A DNA stretch of 5,239 bases from Bacteroidota bacterium. Its GTDB lineage: Bacteria > Bacteroidota > Bacteroidia > Chitinophagales > Chitinophagaceae. The DNA is taken from the NCBI GenBank assembly GCA_023396345.1, contig JAEWWO010000093.1:1-5239 (forward strand), written 5' to 3'. A model generated the notes under the pieces. That model was not told where the DNA came from, did not search any database, and worked only from the letters and a program-made list of their open reading frames with translations. The translations under genes and the position numbers were made by a program. Shown here piece by piece: positions 1-5,239 of this stretch (position 1 is its first letter; the number at the start of each line of letters is the position of its first letter).

Positions 1-98
1 GTATCACGGACACTGCTTCTTCTATCCTGACGATTATTGTTGTTACAGGCAGAAAGAGTAAGGGTTAATAGCAGCGCAAATAAAAAATATCTCTGCAT
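1..98 (-). CDS. Putative lipoprotein, N-terminal part only (cut by left edge)
   Basis: Reading leftwards from the ATG at 98-96, an open frame of 32 codons continues off the edge of the window. It begins M-Q-R-Y, followed by a hydrophobic stretch (residues 4-15) and the lipobox L15-S16-A17-C18, then an Asn-rich linker (N19-N22) and a charged segment (R-Q-D-R-R). This is a textbook type II signal peptide: cleavage would occur before Cys18, which would be lipid-modified and anchor the protein in the inner or outer membrane facing the periplasm. The mature domain is not visible, so function is unknown. The start lies 51 bp after the stop of the coiled-coil membrane protein gene on the same strand, and no separate promoter is evident, so the two are probably co-transcribed. 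No Shine-Dalgarno is seen, as is usual in Bacteroidota. Confidence 0.75.
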   Translation of the reverse strand, partial: MQRYFLFALLLTLTLSACNNNNRQDRRSSVRD

Positions 99-105
99 AG
101 CCGAT

Positions 106-156
106 AATTTTACAGGTTATAAAACAATGCTTTTTTTATATAAAAAATTTTACAGG
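106..156. repeat. Pair of 11-bp direct repeats, 40 bp apart
   Basis: AATTTTACAGG occurs at 106-116 and again at 146-156. On the minus strand the first copy in reading order contains the last Leu codon and TAA stop of the coiled-coil gene, and the second lies 7 bp before the lipoprotein start codon. The sequences between and around the copies are not alike. This may be a small duplication remnant, a shared binding site, or chance in AT-rich DNA. Confidence 0.4.
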
Positions 157-1142
157 ATAGATTTTTTTAGAGAAACATTTCCGCCTCCAATTCTGTATCC
201 GTTGTTATATACATCTACTCTGTAGTTTCCGGCTTTGTATGGGGTTTCCTGCGAAAGCGTAAAGCTCACAGGAAGGCTTTGTCCCTGCGTATAATTTACA
301 TTCAATTGTCTTGTAAAAACTTTTTCTCCGCTTTGGCGCGTATTAAAAATACCGCTGCCCATACCGGGAGACGATAAAACATTCCCGTCAGGATTGGTAA
401 CTATTACATAGATTGATTTATTGCCGGAGGATGCTACTCTGTTTTCTCCAATTGTAAAATCTACTCTCAACATGTCTGCGCGTCTGGCACGTGATGTTTC
501 TGATTCTTTTCCTGAGCGGCTTACAGATACTGGCGTTATGTTTAATCCTGATATATACAAGGTAGACGCCTCATCTTCAATTCTTGCCTTTTCTGTACGT
601 GTTTCGGTGAGCGTATCTATAATGGCAATTTTTTCCTGCTGAAGTGTATCATTACGCATCGTTAGCTCTTGATTCGATTCCGTGAGAGCAACATTTTGTT
701 TTTTCAGTACATCAATCTGTGCCAGAAGGTTGTTCACTCTTCCTCTTAATTCGCCAATCAGTGATTGCGCACGTTGCATATCGCCATTGCTTTTTACCAG
801 TTCTTCCTGTATCTGTGCTTTTAACCGGTCAATTTCCGATTTCTGTTCCGCCAAAGTTCCTTTCAGGCTGGTATTTTCGCCCAGCGTAGCGTCCAGTTCT
901 CTTGAAATTTCGTCGTATTGCATTTGCACCACGTTGCGCAAAGAGTCGGTGGTTACTACCTGCGTCCTCAGTTCTTTTTCTTTGCGGTTATTTTGTGCCT
1001 TATCGTAAATAAGATAAGCCCATGTGCCAAGAAGCGCAACGATTAAAACAATATACCAGGTCTTCTTATTTTTACCCTCGTTATTGTCGTTATTTGATGA
1101 AGGTACGGGATTAGCCGTAACCGGATTTGTTGAATAAGCCAT
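150..1142 (-). CDS. Single-pass membrane protein with long coiled coil and beta-rich C-terminal domain
   Basis: A 330-residue protein I do not recognise as a named family. Residues 1-27 are a polar, Ser/Asn/Pro-rich tail ending in a basic patch (K24-N-K-K27). Residues 29-46 form one transmembrane helix. Residues about 50-195 are rich in Glu, Lys, Gln and Leu, with heptad-like spacing and no Pro, and predict a long coiled coil. Residues about 196-330 are different: rich in Ser, Gly, Val, Tyr and Asn, with alternating hydrophobic positions and a final Y-x-x-G-x-Y-R-V-D-V-Y-x-N-G-Y-R-I-G-G-G pattern typical of a beta-sandwich domain. The basic residues before the helix suggest a short cytoplasmic N-terminus, with coiled coil and beta domain in the periplasm (positive-inside rule; inference). 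Coiled coils like this often attract 'chromosome segregation ATPase' labels, but no ATPase motif is visible. A lipoprotein gene follows 51 bp downstream, suggesting a shared envelope role. The gene diverges from the exonuclease gene across a 36-bp gap. Confidence 0.85.
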   Translation of the reverse strand: MAYSTNPVTANPVPSSNNDNNEGKNKKTWYIVLIVALLGTWAYLIYDKAQNNRKEKELRTQVVTTDSLRNVVQMQYDEISRELDATLGENTSLKGTLAEQKSEIDRLKAQIQEELVKSNGDMQRAQSLIGELRGRVNNLLAQIDVLKKQNVALTESNQELTMRNDTLQQEKIAIIDTLTETRTEKARIEDEASTLYISGLNITPVSVSRSGKESETSRARRADMLRVDFTIGENRVASSGNKSIYVIVTNPDGNVLSSPGMGSGIFNTRQSGEKVFTRQLNVNYTQGQSLPVSFTLSQETPYKAGNYRVDVYNNGYRIGGGNVSLKKSIL

Positions 1143-1160
1143 ATTTTATTTATAACTTTA
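1130..1160 (+). promoter_or_regulatory. Candidate Bacteroidota-type promoter for the exonuclease gene
   Basis: TTG at 1130-1132 (preceded by another TTG at 1127-1129) is followed after 20 bp by TAACTTTA at 1153-1160, which matches TAnnTTTG at all but the last position. Transcription would start around 1165-1168, some 11-14 bases before the ATG at 1179. The -33 element falls within the first codons of the divergent minus-strand gene. Spacing fits the phylum pattern, but chance matches are likely in sequence this AT-rich. Confidence 0.3.
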
Positions 1161-1162
1161 AA

Positions 1163-1192
1163 TAAAAATACTGAAACAATGCCAAATGTCAA
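1163..1192 (-). promoter_or_regulatory. Candidate Bacteroidota-type promoter for the coiled-coil gene
   Basis: Read on the minus strand, TTG (1192-1190, within TTGACA) is followed after 19 bp by TATTTTTA (1170-1163). The phylum consensus is a -33 TTG/TTTG and a -7 TAnnTTTG separated by about 19-21 bp, so this differs only in the last base of the -7 box. It would start transcription roughly 15 bases before the ATG at 1142. The -33 element lies inside the first codons of the divergent exonuclease gene. AT-rich DNA gives such matches by chance, so this is tentative. Confidence 0.3.
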
Positions 1193-1907
1193 TAATTTAT
1201 TATCGAATTTGTTTATAGATATTGAAACAGTTCCACAAAATAGAGATTTCTTCCATATGAACGAAAAATGGAGAGATTTATTCATAGAAAAAAATGCTAA
1301 AATTATTGAAGAAGACCAAACTCCGGATATGGTATATAATGAAAGAGCGGGCATTCTGGCTGAATTTGGCAAGATAATCTGCATATCTATCGGCTATATT
1401 TACCAGAAAGATGGAGAACTTTATCTGAAGATTGTAAACATTGCCGGACACGAGGAAAAAGAGCTGTTACAAAAATTTATTTCTTATGTAGAAAGGTTTT
1501 TTACCAAACATCCTGACTTTAATTTTGTTGGGCATAATATAAAGGAGTTTGATATTCCGTACATCTGCCGCAGAATATATGCAAACCATCTTCCTTTTCC
1601 TGCTTTTCTTCCCGGACATGCTTCCAAGCCTTGGGAAACAAAAACTATTGATACTTTGCAATGGTGGCGTTTTGGCGACTACAAAAGCTACATTTCACTT
1701 GATTTGCTGGCGCATGTAATGGATGTGCCCACATCTAAAACCGATATCAAGGGAGGTGACGTGCGAAATGTATATTACAATGACGGAGACCTTGAGCGCA
1801 TCGCAGCTTATTGCGGCAGAGACGTTGCGGTGGTCGCCAATCTTGTTTTACGTTTCAGTAATTTACCTTTATTGAAAGAGGAAAATATTATTCTGTCCGA
1901 TTCTTAA
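1179..1907 (+). CDS. PolB-related 3'-5' exonuclease (DEDDy, DnaQ-like superfamily; COG3298/PF10108 type)
   Basis: A 242-residue stand-alone exonuclease domain, about the usual length for this family. The three exonuclease motifs are visible. Exo I is F-I-D14-I-E16-T-V-P. Exo II is G-H-N120-I-K-E-F-D125 near residues 118-125. Exo III is A-Y211-C-G-R-D215, the Y-x-x-x-D form that defines the DEDDy subgroup. Asp14, Glu16, Asp125 and Asp215 should bind the two metal ions that remove nucleotides from DNA 3' ends. I-D158-T-L-Q-W-W and S-L-D-L-L-A are further family-like segments. There is no polymerase domain, signal peptide or membrane segment, so a cytosolic nuclease is expected; its precise role (repair, or proofreading in trans) is not established by the sequence. 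The ATG at 1179 leaves only 10 residues before the first strand of the fold, so it is a sound start. It diverges from the coiled-coil gene and is followed by a 104-bp gap before thiL. Confidence 0.85.
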   Translation: MPNVNNLLSNLFIDIETVPQNRDFFHMNEKWRDLFIEKNAKIIEEDQTPDMVYNERAGILAEFGKIICISIGYIYQKDGELYLKIVNIAGHEEKELLQKFISYVERFFTKHPDFNFVGHNIKEFDIPYICRRIYANHLPFPAFLPGHASKPWETKTIDTLQWWRFGDYKSYISLDLLAHVMDVPTSKTDIKGGDVRNVYYNDGDLERIAAYCGRDVAVVANLVLRFSNLPLLKEENIILSDS

Positions 1908-1999
1908 AAGCTTTATGCATACTCATACATAAAAATTAAACTGTAATAGTTAATCATTATTATCCTTCTCTTTACTAAAAATTATCCGTCAAATTAATT

Positions 2000-2007
2000 T
2001 ATCTTCG
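2000..2007 (+). promoter_or_regulatory. Possible -7 box immediately before thiL
   Basis: TATCTTCG matches the Bacteroidota -7 consensus TAnnTTTG at all but one fixed position. It ends only 4 bp before the thiL ATG at 2012. If it is used, transcription would begin at or next to the start codon and give a leaderless or nearly leaderless mRNA. No TTG occurs at the expected -33 distance, or elsewhere in the 1908-1999 gap, which weakens the call. Confidence 0.2.
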
Positions 2008-2011
2008 TTTA

Positions 2012-3043
2012 ATGGAAAAACGCACAGAAATAGCCTCGCTTGGCGAGTTTGGACTGATAGAACATCTTACAAAAAACTTTGAAATATACAACGCGTCCAC
2101 CATTGTGGGTGTGGGCGATGATGCGGCGGTTATAGACCATTTTGGAAAGCAAACCGTTCTTACAACCGATCTTTTAATTGAAGGCATACATTTCGATTTA
2201 TCTTATACACCGCTTAAACACTTGGGTTATAAGTCGGTGATTGTAAACCTGAGCGATGTATACGCGATGAACGCGCAGCCTACGCAGATTACCGTAAGTA
2301 TTGGCATCAGCAATCGTTTTGCGTTGGAAGCGCTTGATGAATTTTACGAAGGGGTATATGCTGCCTGCAAAAAATATAATGTTGATTTAGTAGGAGGCGA
2401 TACTTCATCATCCGGCAAAGGATTTGTTATTTCCGTAACGGCAATAGGAGAAGTGGCTCCCGATAAATTTGTAAAACGCAGCACGGCGCAGAAAGGAGAC
2501 CTTATCTGCGTTTCAGGAGATGTGGGCGGAGCGTTTCTGGGATTGACTCTGCTGGAAAGAGAAAAAAATATTTATCTTGAAAATCCTAATATTCAGCCGG
2601 ATTTAGAAGGAGAGGATTATATTGTCGGCAGATTGCTGAAGCCAGAAGCCAGAAAAGATATCATAGAATTTTTAGAAAAAAATGATATTACGCCAACAGC
2701 CATGCAGGATGTAAGCGACGGCGTAAGCAGTGAAGTGTTGCATATTTGTAAGCATAGCGAACTGGGCTGTGTGATTTTTGAAGACAAGCTTCCCATACAC
2801 GACCGCTCACGGACTGCAGCTTTTAAGTTTGGATTAGACCCCACGGTTTGTGCTTTAAACGGCGGCGAAGATTATGAGCTTTTGTTTACACTCAAGCAGG
2901 AAGATTACGATAAAATTACCCTGAACGAAGAGATTGCGGTGATCGGTTACATGACCGAACCGAGCGAAGGCAAAAAAATAAGAACAAGAGGAGGAAATAC
3001 TTTTGATATTACCGCTCAGGGATGGAATGCTTTTAAGGAATAA
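2012..3043 (+). CDS. thiL: Thiamine-monophosphate kinase
   Basis: ThiL phosphorylates thiamine monophosphate with ATP to make thiamine diphosphate, the active cofactor and last step of de novo thiamine synthesis; it acts in the cytosol, normally as a dimer. The 343-residue product belongs to the PurM/HypE-like ATP-binding superfamily. Diagnostic segments in order are G-E-F-G-L-I (11-16), G-V-G-D-D-A-A-V-I (33-41), T-T-D-L-L-I-E-G-I-H-F (51-61), N-L-S-D-V-Y-A-M (79-86), V-G-G-D-T-S-S (127-133), S-G-D-V-G-G-A (168-174), D-V-S-D-G-V-S-S-E (233-241) and G-G-E-D-Y-E-L-L-F (284-292). The Asp-rich motifs bind Mg2+ and the phosphates. Length is normal and no key motif is missing. The ATG at 2012 places the first conserved motif at residue 11, as expected for relatives in this phylum. 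No other thi gene and no TPP riboswitch is visible: the 104 bp upstream have no thi-box-like structure. The gene seems to stand alone, flanked by gaps of about 100 bp. Confidence 0.95.
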   Translation: MEKRTEIASLGEFGLIEHLTKNFEIYNASTIVGVGDDAAVIDHFGKQTVLTTDLLIEGIHFDLSYTPLKHLGYKSVIVNLSDVYAMNAQPTQITVSIGISNRFALEALDEFYEGVYAACKKYNVDLVGGDTSSSGKGFVISVTAIGEVAPDKFVKRSTAQKGDLICVSGDVGGAFLGLTLLEREKNIYLENPNIQPDLEGEDYIVGRLLKPEARKDIIEFLEKNDITPTAMQDVSDGVSSEVLHICKHSELGCVIFEDKLPIHDRSRTAAFKFGLDPTVCALNGGEDYELLFTLKQEDYDKITLNEEIAVIGYMTEPSEGKKIRTRGGNTFDITAQGWNAFKE

Positions 3044-3145
3044 ATATTTTACCAAAAAAAATAATTATAATATCTTCACCTCCAATAAATTGTTTCTTGC
3101 AAAACGTTTATAAAATTTAGCTGACAGTAATTGATAATAAACACC

Positions 3146-4456
3146 ATGACCGATTTGCTAAACATACTGCTACAGGTGCCTAATCCGCAAATAGCCACAG
3201 TGCTTTCCATTGTGCTGTTCGGGTTATTTATTCTTGCATTTGTATCGTCGGGTTCTCAGGTAGCATTTTTGTCTTTGGAGCAAAAGGATATTAATTTAAT
3301 CAAAACAAGACCTCAGCCCGCTTACAAGCGCGTTGTGGATTTGCTCGAAAAGCCGCAGGAGCTTTTATTTTCCATGCAGGTGGCGAGTGTATTTTTTTAT
3401 CTGTCTATAGCATTTACTGCAAATATGCTTATTGATGTGTTAATTCCCGAGCCTTCTATTGCAGAAGGGTTGATGTTTGTGATTAAGCTTTTCACTTTTT
3501 CATTTATTATTTTTCTATTTTGCGAATGCCTGCCCAAAGCATATGCTGGGCAGGAAAACATTCGCTTTTCAAAAGACTTTGGCATTCTTACAGAGTTCAT
3601 TTATTATATTTTCGGAAGAGCTTCTTCGTGGATGCTTGCCTCTGCTACAAGGCTGGAGGCATCACTGTTTAACCGCACTTCCAATACTTTAAGCAATCAG
3701 GAAATTGATAACGTAATCAATAAAGTTAAAACCAACGAAGCATCGGAAGAGGAAAAGAAAATTTTGAAAGGCGTACTTAACTTCAGCAAAATTCCGGTTA
3801 AGCAGGTTATGCGTTCAAGACTTGATGTAGTGGGGCTTGAGCATGATATGTCTTTTAAAGAAGTAATCAAGGAAATTCAGAAAGTATATTTTACAAAATT
3901 GCTGGTTTACAAAAATAATCTGGATGAAACGGTGGGTATTCTTTGCGTAAAAGATTTATTGCCGCATATAAAAAACAGTTCTTTCGACTGGCATAGTGTG
4001 GTGAAGCCTGCCTATTTTGTACATGAATATAAAATGATTGAAGAACTTTTGAATGAATTTGTAAAAGAGAAAATCTCTATGGCTGTTGTGGTTGATGAGT
4101 TCGGCGGAACAAGCGGTATTGTTACACTTGCCGACATTCACGCTTCTGTAATTGGTGAAATAAAAGGAGAACACGACGAAAAAGAAAACCCTTATGAAAA
4201 AATAAACGATTACAATTATCTTTTTAACGGCAATGTAAAAATTTCAGATGCCTGCAAGGTTATGAATCTGCCTATAGATACTTTTGATCTTATCAAAGGC
4301 GACAGCGACTCTATTGCCGGTCTTGTGCTTGAAATTGCCGGAGAAATTCCTGCGGCAAATGATAAGGTGGTATCGGGAGATTTTGTTTTTACCGTTTTGC
4401 AGGTAGCCAAAAACAGATTGCAGAAAGTAAAAGTCACCATTGATTTGCAGGATTAA
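3146..4456 (+). CDS. gldE: GldE-like CNNM/CBS/CorC membrane protein
   Basis: The product is 436 residues from the ATG at 3146; an in-frame TTG five codons earlier (3131) is a less likely start. The architecture is that of CNNM/CorC proteins. A membrane CNNM (DUF21) domain has hydrophobic helices near 17-36, 73-96 and 105-127, followed by C-E127-C-L-P-K-A-Y-A, the family's (G)-E-x-x-P-K-x segment. A linker follows, then a CBS pair (about 219-276 and 283-340, the second with V-V-V-D-E-F-G-G-T-S-G-I-V-T-L-A-D), and a C-terminal CorC/HlyC domain (about 352-432, with D-S-I-A-G-L-V-L-E-I). CNNM proteins are linked to Mg2+ transport or efflux; GldE members in Bacteroidota are tied to gliding motility and type IX secretion genetics. 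S-S-G-S-Q-V-A-F-L-S-L (34-44) fits the GldE subgroup, but it has Gln38 where Glu is usual. gldD, often the downstream partner, is absent; a DUF3109 gene follows after 62 bp. It could instead be a divergent CNNM paralogue. Confidence 0.8.
   Translation: MTDLLNILLQVPNPQIATVLSIVLFGLFILAFVSSGSQVAFLSLEQKDINLIKTRPQPAYKRVVDLLEKPQELLFSMQVASVFFYLSIAFTANMLIDVLIPEPSIAEGLMFVIKLFTFSFIIFLFCECLPKAYAGQENIRFSKDFGILTEFIYYIFGRASSWMLASATRLEASLFNRTSNTLSNQEIDNVINKVKTNEASEEEKKILKGVLNFSKIPVKQVMRSRLDVVGLEHDMSFKEVIKEIQKVYFTKLLVYKNNLDETVGILCVKDLLPHIKNSSFDWHSVVKPAYFVHEYKMIEELLNEFVKEKISMAVVVDEFGGTSGIVTLADIHASVIGEIKGEHDEKENPYEKINDYNYLFNGNVKISDACKVMNLPIDTFDLIKGDSDSIAGLVLEIAGEIPAANDKVVSGDFVFTVLQVAKNRLQKVKVTIDLQD
3522..3565. 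other. Long two-part inverted repeat inside the gldE-like gene
   Basis: GCGAATG (3522-3528) pairs perfectly with CATTCGC (3559-3565). Directly inside it CCTGCCC (3529-3535) pairs perfectly with GGGCAGG (3548-3554). The centre AGCATATGCT (3538-3547) is itself a perfect palindrome. Only AAAA (3555-3558) and AA (3536-3537) are unpaired bulges. The folded RNA or cruciform would have 7 + 7 + 3 paired steps around a four-base loop, and it is GC-rich within an AT-rich gene. It overlaps the codons of the conserved E-C-L-P-K-A-Y-A segment, so it may be a by-product of coding constraint. There is no T-run after it, so it does not look like a terminator. Confidence 0.7.
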
Positions 4457-4518
4457 AATTTAGTAAAGTATACAAAAAGCCTTTATTTGTACGTTGTAAA
4501 TTACAGTAAAATTTTTTT

Positions 4519-5109
4519 ATGATTGTTATAGACGAAATACTGCTCAGTGACGAGATTGTAGAAGAAAAATTTGTATGCGATTTAAATGCCTGCAAAGGCG
4601 GTTGCTGCGAGGATGGCGATGCCGGAGCTCCCTTGGAAGATGAAGAGTGCAGAATAATAGAAGAAAACTTTGAAGCCTTTTTGCCTTACATGACTAAAGA
4701 AGGAATAGAAGAAGTGGCAAAGAAAGGCAAATATATTTTTGATGAGTATTTTGGAAACGTTACACCTACTATTAATAATTCTATTTGTGCTTACGGATAC
4801 AGAGATAAACAGGGAATCATTAAATGTGCCATAGAGTCTGCTTATTACGATGGTAAATTGGACTGGAAAAAGCCGATAAGTTGCCATCTTTTTCCCATTA
4901 AAACTACAAAAAGCAGTGCTGATGAAAATGTGGAGTACCTTAACTATGAACCCAGAGAAGATTTATGTGCAGCAGCCTGTAAATTAGGAAAAAAACTAAA
5001 AGTTCCTGTGTATGAATTTCTGAAAGAACCCTTGATTCGCCGATACGGAGAAGATTTTTTTGATCAGCTGAAAGCCACAGCAGAATATATGATAGAGGGT
5101 AAAAAATAA
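4519..5109 (+). CDS. DUF3109 family cysteine-cluster protein
   Basis: A 196-residue soluble protein with ten cysteines and no signal peptide or membrane segment. Near the N-terminus is F-x-C20-D-L-N-A-C25-K-G-G-C29-C30, the signature I associate with DUF3109 and the related YkgJ-type CxxxxCxxxCC zinc/iron-cluster proteins. Further cysteines are at 44, 90, 103, 122 (in S-C-H-L-F-P), 150 and 154. Their spread suggests a folded metal site (Zn or Fe-S), but the metal and reaction are not known. Charged helices (about 41-75 and 165-193) flank the cysteine-containing core, and the C-terminal V-Y-E-F-L-K-E-P-L-I-R-R-Y-G-E-D is also typical of the family. The ATG at 4519 sits just before the conserved region. 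The gene follows the gldE-like gene by 62 bp and ends 6 bp before the trmH start, so co-transcription with trmH is likely. A weak -7-like TTTATTTG lies at 4482-4489, with no -33 partner. Confidence 0.8.
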   Translation: MIVIDEILLSDEIVEEKFVCDLNACKGGCCEDGDAGAPLEDEECRIIEENFEAFLPYMTKEGIEEVAKKGKYIFDEYFGNVTPTINNSICAYGYRDKQGIIKCAIESAYYDGKLDWKKPISCHLFPIKTTKSSADENVEYLNYEPREDLCAAACKLGKKLKVPVYEFLKEPLIRRYGEDFFDQLKATAEYMIEGKK

Positions 5110-5115
5110 CAATTC

Positions 5116-5239
5116 ATGACGGATGAAAGAAGAGAAAAACTGCTCAGCGTTTTAAATAAAAGACAGTCGGATTTAACGGTTATTCTCGAAAATATTGAAG
5201 ATCCGCACAATATTGCGGCGGTAATGCGCACCTGTGAGT
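5116..5239 (+). CDS. trmH: TrmH-type tRNA (guanosine-18-2'-O) methyltransferase, N-terminal part (cut by right edge)
   Basis: From the ATG at 5116, 41 complete codons run to the window end without a stop. The segment K-R-Q-S-D-L-T-V-I-L-E-N-I-E-D-P-H-N-I-A (15-34) followed by A-V-M-R38-T-C-E matches the N-terminal part of TrmH/SpoU proteins, including the R-R-Q-P-D-L-T-V and P-H-N-x-x-A-x-x-R-T motifs. Arg38 aligns with the catalytic Arg41 of Thermus TrmH. TrmH transfers a methyl group from S-adenosylmethionine to the 2'-hydroxyl of G18 in the D-loop of tRNA. The SPOUT knot that binds AdoMet lies beyond the window, so a different SpoU-family target cannot be excluded. The 6-bp distance from the DUF3109 stop codon points to an operon. 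Confidence 0.85.
   Translation, partial: MTDERREKLLSVLNKRQSDLTVILENIEDPHNIAAVMRTCE

Noticed and set aside
37..225. Plus-strand open frame over the left end
   Set aside because: It is antisense to the lipoprotein start and to the end of the coiled-coil gene, both better supported by signal peptide and composition.
421..1008. Plus-strand open frames at 421-642 and 682-1008
   Set aside because: They lie antisense within the coiled-coil gene. Their products are low-complexity Ser/Phe/Cys/Arg-rich peptides without domain features.
1043..1384. Minus-strand open frame overlapping the starts of both divergent genes
   Set aside because: It crosses the divergent gap and both well-supported coding starts, and its product shows no recognisable family.
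1905..1915. AAAGCTTT palindrome after the exonuclease stop as a terminator
   Set aside because: The stem is only 4 bp and AT-rich, with no loop and no T-run, so it cannot act as a rho-independent terminator.
3131..3145. In-frame TTG start five codons upstream of the chosen gldE start
   Set aside because: An ATG follows at 3146, the extra five residues are not family-like, and no ribosome-binding signal favours the TTG.
4335..4358. Short hairpin TTGCCG/CGGCAA in the gldE-like gene
   Set aside because: A 6-bp stem with a 12-base loop is common by chance in coding DNA and lacks a following T-run.
4624..4631. GGAGCTCC palindrome in the DUF3109 gene
   Set aside because: It is a single 8-bp palindrome within codons, expected by chance.
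4582..4887. Minus-strand frame of about 100 codons within the DUF3109 gene
   Set aside because: It is fully antisense to a gene with a clear cysteine signature; the frame is a by-product of codon bias.
1..5239. Mobile element, CRISPR, tRNA or defence system
   Set aside because: No transposase, integrase, spaced repeat array, tRNA cloverleaf or defence-family domain was found; all genes look like housekeeping or envelope genes.

Overview
The window looks like an ordinary chromosomal segment from a member of the Bacteroidota, probably near Chitinophagales/Sphingobacteriales. The grounds are a GldE-type CNNM/CBS/CorC protein (a family largely confined to this phylum), a DUF3109 cysteine-cluster protein, AT-rich gaps without Shine-Dalgarno sequences, and -7 boxes resembling the phylum's TAnnTTTG. 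This is inference from protein families; no rRNA or other direct taxonomic marker is present.

Layout. Two genes on the minus strand fill positions 1-1142: a single-pass membrane protein with a long coiled coil and a beta-rich C-terminus (150-1142), then the first 32 codons of a lipoprotein that runs off the left edge (1-98). A 36-bp AT-rich gap (1143-1178) separates them from five plus-strand genes: a stand-alone DEDDy 3'-5' exonuclease related to the PolB proofreading domain (1179-1907), thiamine-monophosphate kinase thiL (2012-3043), a GldE-like membrane protein (3146-4456), a DUF3109 cysteine-rich protein (4519-5109), and the first 41 codons of a TrmH-type tRNA ribose methyltransferase cut by the right edge (5116-5239).

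How the genes relate. The minus-strand pair is probably one envelope-related transcription unit of unknown role. The plus-strand genes do not form an obvious pathway: DNA exonuclease, thiamine diphosphate synthesis, membrane CNNM protein, cysteine-cluster protein and tRNA methylation. Gaps of 104, 102 and 62 bp lie between the first four, but only 6 bp separate the DUF3109 gene from trmH, so those two are the safest operon call. No convincing rho-independent terminator, tRNA, CRISPR array, insertion sequence or phage gene was seen.

I found no clear novel multi-gene system. The points most worth a second look are a long two-part inverted repeat buried inside the gldE-like gene, the unusual residues at conserved polar positions of that protein's CNNM domain, its setting without gldD, and the uncharacterised coiled-coil/lipoprotein pair.
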